DNA from: Rhizomys pruinosus
Taxonomy: Eukaryota > Chordata > Mammalia > Rodentia > Spalacidae
Reading direction: 5' to 3'
Assembly (NCBI GenBank): GCA_009823505.1
Contig: VZQC01006720.1
Coordinates: 26,332 to 90,331 of the forward strand
DNA: 64,000 nucleotides
The notes below the pieces were generated by a model. The model was not told the DNA's origin. It saw nothing but the letters and a program-made list of their open reading frames with translations, and did no database searches. This document shows positions 58,000 to 64,000 of the stretch, one piece after another (within the stretch, counting starts at the first letter, position 1; every line of letters begins with the position of its first letter). The position numbers and the translations under genes were made by a program.

Positions 58000-60350
58000 A
58001 TCTTATTCATTTTTATATTCTCTTCCCAATCAGCACCCATCCATAGGACCCCACACACAGGATTTCATCCATTCTGCAATTTATGTTAAGGCCTTTAGTA
58101 TCCCATGACACCCTTTGGTGCACATCCATCCACTGGGGAATTTTAATGGGCATTACATTTTATCTGTAGGTTTATTTTGATAAGATGAACATTTTCACAA
58201 TATTGATCATAACAATTCATAAGCATGAGAGATAATTCAATTTTCTGGAATCTTTTTCAGCTTTATTTAATTGCTTAAAATTTTATTACATAAGTTTTTC
58301 ATTGCTTTGGTTAGACTTATTTCAAGCTATTTCATGTTTTTTTGAGTCTATCCTTATTGATATCTGTAAAATCAAAGCACTATGTGGAACAGAAAAGCAA
58401 AGGGTGACAACTTCATCTAGTTCCTGATTTTAATGCAATTAATTTAGTTTTTCCCTATTAGCTGAAGGCTTGTTGAATATTGTCTTTATTATGCTGAGAT
58501 TGTCTCACATATCCCTAGATTCCCCACAAATTGAATCATGAACTGTTGTTGATTTTTAGAGGACTTTTCTGTATCTGATGACATGAATGTGGTTTCTGTC
58601 CTTGGGATTGTTTATGTCATAGACAACATTTATTGATTTATATATGTTAAACCATCTCTGAAAGTCTGGAATGAACCCAAGTTCATCACAGTGGATAGTC
58701 TGTTTATGTACTCTTATATTCAGTCTGAAAGTATTTTATTGAGAATTTTTATGTGTATGTTCATCAGAGAGATTTACTTATAATTCATTTTTCTCCTGGA
58801 TCTTTGTCTGATTTTAGTTTCAGATAAATTTTGGCTTCACAAAAAAAGAATTTAGAGGGTGTTTTTTTCAATTTCTATTTTACAGAATCATTTTATGAAT
58901 GTTGTTTTAGTTCTTCTTTGTAGTTCTGATACAATTCTTCAAATTCTGCACTGTAACCATCTTAGTATGAGCTTATTTGGAAGATTTTAATCACTGCTTC
59001 CAAATCCTTGGCTGTTATGTGTCTGTTTTAATCATTTGCCTTAGCTTAGTTTAATTTTGGCAGGTCATCCATATCTAGAAATTCATCATTTTCTTTTTGA
59101 TCTTTCTAGTTTAGTGAAGTATGGAATTTTTAATTATGTTCTTATGACTCCCTGAATTTCCTCCATATCTCTTGTATTTTTTTTCCTTTTCATTTCTGAT
59201 TTTATTAGTTTCTGTGTCCTCTCTTATTTTTGGTCAGTTTGGCTAAAAGTGTGTCAATCTTATTAAGCTTTTATACACCAACTCTACGCTTGATTGATTT
59301 TTTTGTATTTTTCTAATTTCTGTTTCATTAATTTCAGCTCTGATTTTCATTGTCTTTTCTTATCTATTATTTTAGACTTTTGTTCTTGTTTTTCCAAGGC
59401 CTTCATATGTATCATTACATTATGAATATGTGATAGCCCCAGTTATTTGATATAAAAACAGTATTTTCTTCTTCCCTCATAGTGCTTCTTTCATTGTGTT
59501 CCATAGATTTTAACATGTTGTGTTTTCATTTTCATTTAATTCTACGAAGTTTTAAATTTTCCTTTGATATAATTGTCATTTTGTATTGTTCTGTTTTGTT
59601 TCCATGAGTTTTTTATTTTCCCCTCTTTACTATTGTTAATATCCAGGTATAGTCCTTTGTGGTCAGATAGGACAGATACAAGATGCTATTTCAATTTTCT
59701 AAATTGTTTGAGATTTTCTTTGTGTCCTAATATATGGTCATTTTTAGAGAAAGTTCCATGGCCTGCTGAGAAGAAATTTTATTCTTTGGCGTTTGGATGT
59801 AATGTTCTGTAAGGCCTATTATATTTTATAACATCATTATAATGTCATTTTAATTAACTGGAGACTGGTTAAACTACCAAGAATTCCATATTTGAATGCC
59901 ACTGTCTCTGCCCCTCCTAGCAGCCATCTGTTGCCATGATTTCCTTGGGTGGCCTGGAGCTTCTTATGCCCTTCCTCATGTCTATGCTGGGATTCTTGTG
60001 TGGTCTGAGTTTGCATGAGACTTTTGCATGCTGTTATCATTCACCACTGATAGTCTTGATGGGTATAATTCCCTGGGTTTGTATCTCTGGCCTTTATGAA
60101 TTTGTAGAACATCACTCCATTCCATCTTTGGCATTCTAAACCTCCTTTGAAATGTTAGATATTATTTTGATGGCCTGCCTTTATATAGCTACTCATCATA
60201 AATAGAATTCCTGAACACTCTGGCCTATGTGGTTATTTAGACTTAATATTTTTCTTTTACTGAGTGATTCAATTCCTCTACCTTGTCTTCAGGGTTTGAT
60301 ATTCTCTCTTCTGTCTTACACTTGAGGAATTCTATTGATGAGGTTTTTCA
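58000..60350 (-). mobile_element. Long antisense L1 (ORF2 into ORF1), old
   Basis: Order along the plus strand is the reverse complement of ORF2 C-terminal region (58,140-58,260), RT region (58,560-58,900), endonuclease region (59,600-59,800; TTTGTGGTCAGATAGGACAG) and ORF1-like sequence (60,130-60,340). Frames are broken throughout. Confidence 0.7.
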
Positions 60351-60510
60351 ATGAGTTTTTAACAAATATTTTATTGAATTTTTGTCCATTTTACATAATG
60401 GATCTCAATCAAATTTAGACCCCCCAATCTACACCCTCCCATACACCACACCCCACTGAATTTTATGCGTTCTGTCATATATGCTAAGTTTTATCCAGTC
60501 AAGCATTTTT
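60350..60510 (-). mobile_element. L1 3' end fragment, antisense
   Basis: TTTTATTGAATTTTTGTCC, TCAATCAAATTTAGACCCCC, TTTTATGCGTTCTGTCATAT. Confidence 0.7.
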
Positions 60511-60556
60511 ACCCTGAATTGAATTTGTCATTGCAAGTTTTGTTTGCTTTTCTCCC

Positions 60557-60800
60557 AAAATTCTATTTCTTTTTTATTGTACTTTATTTTATGTGCATGA
60601 GTGTTATGTCTGCATATATGTAAATACACCATATACACACAGTGCCTTAAGAGGCTAAAATACAGTGTCATATACCCTTATAACTGGAATTTCAGATGGT
60701 TCTTAGCAACTATGTGGGTGCTAGGAACAAAACCCTGTAATCCTCTGCAAGAGCGGCCAGTGTTCTTAACTACTGACTCTTGTCTCTAGCTCCAGATATT
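60557..60800 (-). mobile_element. Old B2 SINE
   Basis: Antisense, diverged: TTTCAGATGGTTCTTAGCAA, ATGTGGGTGCTAGGAACAAA, CTGCAAGAGCGGCCAGTG. No internal duplication visible. Confidence 0.85.
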
Positions 60801-60829
60801 CTGTTTCTTTATTAGATTATGTTTCCTTT

Positions 60830-61130
60830 TTTAAGTTAATTTTTATTGGGTGCATTTCATGCAACATTTCTTAATCAAATTTAGACTCATTCCCCCATCC
60901 ATGCCCACTCTTTACACCCCTGCCCCCCCACCCCTGCAGTTCATGATTTCTGTCATAACAGTTAAGATCCTGTCTTGCATCTTTTCTCAGTCTTTTATAA
61001 CCTTTTCAGATGCAGAAGTTTACTGTTTGTCAGTTCTTTGAATAGCTTTTTCTCTCTTTTGTTCCCTTTAATTTTATATTATTTCAAATTATGCATATGT
61101 GTACTCCACACATAAATCACAATTACAAAT
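60830..61130 (-). mobile_element. L1 3' end fragment, antisense
   Basis: TTTTTATTGGGTGCATTTC, C-rich tract at 60,918-60,940, CTTGCATCTTTTCTCAGTC, TTTAATTTTATATTATT. Confidence 0.8.
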
Positions 61131-61254
61131 ATATTATATTTTCAAATCATGATTTTTTTTACTTTATTTAATTCAGTTGTTGGTGGTTTCCTAGTCCTCA
61201 TTCTAGAATTTATGCATGTTTTATTAGGCTTCCTTGAACATATTCATAATAACT

Positions 61255-61395
61255 TTTTTTTGAGACAGGGTCTCCTTGCAGCCCCAGCTGTCCTGGAACA
61301 TTGTACATAGATCAGCCCTCAGTCCTACAGAGATCTGCTTGCTTCTGCCTCCCAAGAACTAGGATTATAAGTGTGAGCCAGAACACTCAGCCTAT
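61255..61395 (-). mobile_element. B1 SINE, diverged
   Basis: Antisense: TTTTTTTGAGACAGGGTCTC, AGCCCCAGCTGTCCTGGAAC, GGATTATAAGTGTGAGCC. Confidence 0.88.
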
Positions 61396-61554
61396 ATAAT
61401 CGCTATTTTGAAGTAATTGTCTTATACATCAACTAAGTTGATCTTCTGTATTGCCTTGGTTATTGATATTATTTGTTTTTACAGTGGGACCTATGCATCT
61501 GGACTTAAGTCTTCTGGTGTGTTTCCATGTATGGAATCTAGTTTTACCTTTGTT

Positions 61555-61807
61555 TTTGTTTTTGTTTTTAATTTTATTTATTTCTGTATGTGTATGAATG
61601 TACTGCCTGCATGCCAGTTTGTGCACCCGTGTCTGGCAATGCCGCGGAGGTCAGAAGAGGGTGTCGGATTCCCCTGGAACTGGAGTTCTCCTGGAATTGG
61701 AGTTTCAGACGGTTCTCGGCCGCCATGGTGGTGCTGGGGATCGAACCGGTCCTCTATAAGACGCGGTTTGGTCGGCACTCTTAACCGCTTGGCCATCTCT
61801 CCAGCCC
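61555..61807 (-). mobile_element. Young B2 SINE
   Basis: Antisense B2 with internal duplication. 17-base target duplication CTAGTTTTACCTTTGTT at 61,538-61,554 and 61,808-61,824. Small private indels near 61,745-61,775 disrupt the B-box side of the tRNA-like head. Confidence 0.95.
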
Positions 61808-61909
61808 CTAGTTTTACCTTTGTTGAGCAGGTATTTAAATTGTTTTCTGCTACTCCAACTTGTGAGATAGTGGACTGGCTGAATGGTGTTCGGTGTTCCA
61901 TCTTTGAGT

Positions 61910-62765
61910 AAGTCTGTGTTAATATTAGGAGATTCTCACTGCCAATTTTCAAAAGCCTCTGGATGTAGATGTCACATAAGCCCAAGGCGGAGGTGGATGG
62001 AGTGAAAGATGGATTGGAGGCTTCTACCAGGCATGGAGTTCTAAGGACACCGTTTTTTCTCTTGGTAGGGTGGTGAGTGGAGTGCTTAGTAGGTAGGGGA
62101 AAGACATTGTTATTTAGCAGGTGAAGTGTTCTAATGGTGCCCACCTGCACAGATAGTTATAGAGATCTGGGTTCACGTTGTTCTGGTGGTGATGAGAATG
62201 GAGGAGTCACTGAGCTTGAGGCAGGGTTCTTGGCTCTGCACCTAACTGTGATTCTAGATTTGGTGTCGTAGGGGAGTTAGCATACAGTTCTGAGGGCAGT
62301 ACAGAGGGAGAGTCTGGGCTCCGAGAAGGGCCTTAGTGCTGAGTATATACTTGTGTTTGGGGGTTCAGGGTTCAGGTAGAGTTGCCCACATGAGTAGGAT
62401 GGAAGTATAAGTGTCTGGACTCGGGGTGGGGTTCTGTAGGTCATGGTACATGAGTAGCTATACACATTGTCTTTGCAGTAGTGCAAAAGGAAAAGTCACT
62501 GTCTGGACTAGATGTGAGGTTCTAAGGCTGATATTTGGGGGGTGAGGTTCAGGTAGTTATGCACATATGCTCCCCATGAAAGTGATATGAAGGGAGGATT
62601 CGGTTATACCAGGCCTGGACTGTTTACCTATATACAAGGTGGTTCCCTGTCTTTCTGTGAGTCAGGCTCTAGAGGAACCAAACATGTGGTTCTGGTGGTG
62701 GTGTAGAGGGAAAGATCACTCTCTTCTGTGCCCTCTTCTGTTTCTTTTGACAGTGCTTTATAAGT
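61910..62765. other. Unassigned G-rich stretch with loosely repeated motifs
   Basis: Higher GC than its surroundings. GGTTCTNAGG / GTTCAGGTAG / GGAGTCACTG-like motifs recur every 60-130 bases, suggesting a decayed tandem repeat. No gene recognised. Confidence 0.35.
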
Positions 62766-62769
62766 TTTT

Positions 62770-64000
62770 CATTGAAGACTTTTTTTTCACATCATTAAGT
62801 TTGTTACAAAGTATTTTGTGGCTATTGTGAATGGAATTGCTTCCCAAATTTCTTTCTCGATATTTTTCAGGGGTATATAGGTAGGTTGCTGATTTTTGCA
62901 TGTTAGTTTATATCCTATCACTTTGACAAAAGTGGTTATCAGTTCTAGTAGTTTCCCCATGGAGTCTTTAGGCCCTCTAATGTAGAAAACCATATTGTCT
63001 ACAAACAGGGATACATGGATCTCTTCCTTTGTTATTTGTAGCCCTTACTTTTTTTCCCCCTCTTACCTTATTTCTCTATCTAAGACTTTCAGCACTGTAT
63101 TTAATACAAATATGAAGAGTGCACATCCTTGTAATGTTCCTAATCCTAAGAGCAATGTTTCAAATTTTTCTTCACTTTGCATAATATTTGTTAAGGGCTC
63201 GTAATAATCTTCATTATACTGAGATATGCTCCCTCTTTCTCTAGCCTCTACAATGATTTTTATCATGAATGCATGTTGGAATTTTTCAAAGGCTTTTGCT
63301 GATTCTACTGAAAAGATAATGTGACTTTTGTCTTTGTCTCCATTAACGTGACAAACCACATGTATGGATTTACATGTATTGAAACATTCCTGAATTACAA
63401 TGAGGCCAACTTGATCATGATGAATGATCTTTTTGTGTGCTCTTGTATTCAGTTTGCAAGTATTTTATTAAGAACTTTTTTGGTATATGTTCATCAAGAG
63501 TTCGGTTTATAATTTTTATCCCTTGTGCCTTTATCTGGTTTTATTATCAAGATGACATGAACTTTGAAAAAAAGAATTTGGAAGCATCCATTCCCTGTCT
63601 ATGCTCTGGGAAATTTTGAAAAGCTAGGTTCATTATTCTACCTTAAAGATTTGATCAAATTCTGTAGTGACTTCATCTATTACTGAAACTTTTTTTTAAC
63701 CTGGAGAATTTTATTACTACTTCATATATAAATTGCTTGTTAATTGATATTTGAATTATTTTTCTCATCATGTTATAATTTGGTACATCATAATTATTTG
63801 GAAAGTTACCCATTCTTTTTACATCTTTCTTATTTTTTTATTCGTTCATGTATTCAGGAATGCTGTAAATGCTTCTAATTTGAGATCATTGTAAATAAGG
63901 AAATAAAGCATTTGCATTCAAATTTGCATGGGCAGAAGTTTTGAAGACAATTGAGAAAAATCCTGGTATTATAACTGTAAGATTATATAGTATCAGTATA
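62770..64000 (-). mobile_element. Antisense L1 ORF2 (reverse-transcriptase region), runs off the window
   Basis: The minus-strand frame at 63,063-63,359 reads as a degenerate ORF2 RT segment (SVESAKAFEKFQHAFMIKI, LGTLQGCALFIFVLNTVL). 62,787-62,993 is the following part of ORF2. Old copy with several breaks. Confidence 0.8.

Noticed and set aside
61417..61911. 164-codon plus-strand frame
   Set aside because: Its middle is a B2 SINE and its ends are unrelated flanks.
1..64000. CRISPR arrays, operons, bacterial or phage systems
   Set aside because: No regularly spaced repeats with unique spacers, no ribosome-binding sites or gene-dense strands; the sequence is clearly mammalian.

Overview
The window is AT-rich, intron-poor, repeat-dense mammalian DNA from a mouse-like (muroid) rodent. 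The evidence is many B1 SINEs with the rodent-type 7SL-derived body, a dozen young tRNA-derived B2 SINEs with intact A and B boxes, and rodent-type L1 elements with a polypurine G-rich 3' UTR. I cannot name the species. The only intact host genes are three single-exon olfactory receptors of the OR6C type: two on the minus strand (4085-5023 and 13706-14632) and one on the plus strand (41226-42161). In human and mouse, OR6C genes sit in one large cluster, so this is most likely a slice of that cluster.

Layout. At 0-3 kb lies an old retrovirus-like fragment cut by a short retroposon. About 2.94-10.49 kb and 12.50-18.72 kb are two copies of a tandem segmental duplication. Each copy holds one intact receptor and one broken receptor remnant, in the same order and orientation. 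Later SINE, L1 and microsatellite changes differ between the copies. Between them are an LTR-like element and an L1 fragment. From 18.8 to 36.3 kb the sequence is almost wholly a pile-up of one degenerate LTR-retroelement family (three minus-strand copies, plus the plus-strand fragment at 0.2-1.0 kb) with nested L1s, including a clear twin-priming 5' inversion. At 37-39 kb are antisense L1 remains. The third receptor lies in a comparatively repeat-poor stretch at 39.1-43.4 kb. From 43.5 kb to the end are B1, B2 and L1 copies (two long plus-strand L1 ORF2 pieces at 47.3 and 52.3 kb, long antisense L1s at 58.0 and 62.8 kb), a probable 3'-UTR retrocopy, and unassigned sequence.

The three receptors would each act alone as odorant GPCRs in olfactory neurons; there is no operon or pathway here. 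Each has a probable splice acceptor 25-30 bases upstream of its ATG and a very short upstream ORF in the predicted leader. I found no new coding system. The most interesting signals are structural: the receptor duplication with a patch suggesting gene conversion, a possible non-autonomous retroposon (novel head plus L1 tail) seen twice with the same 5' end, the related LTR elements, a B2 subfamily with an internal duplication, and clean insertion footprints.
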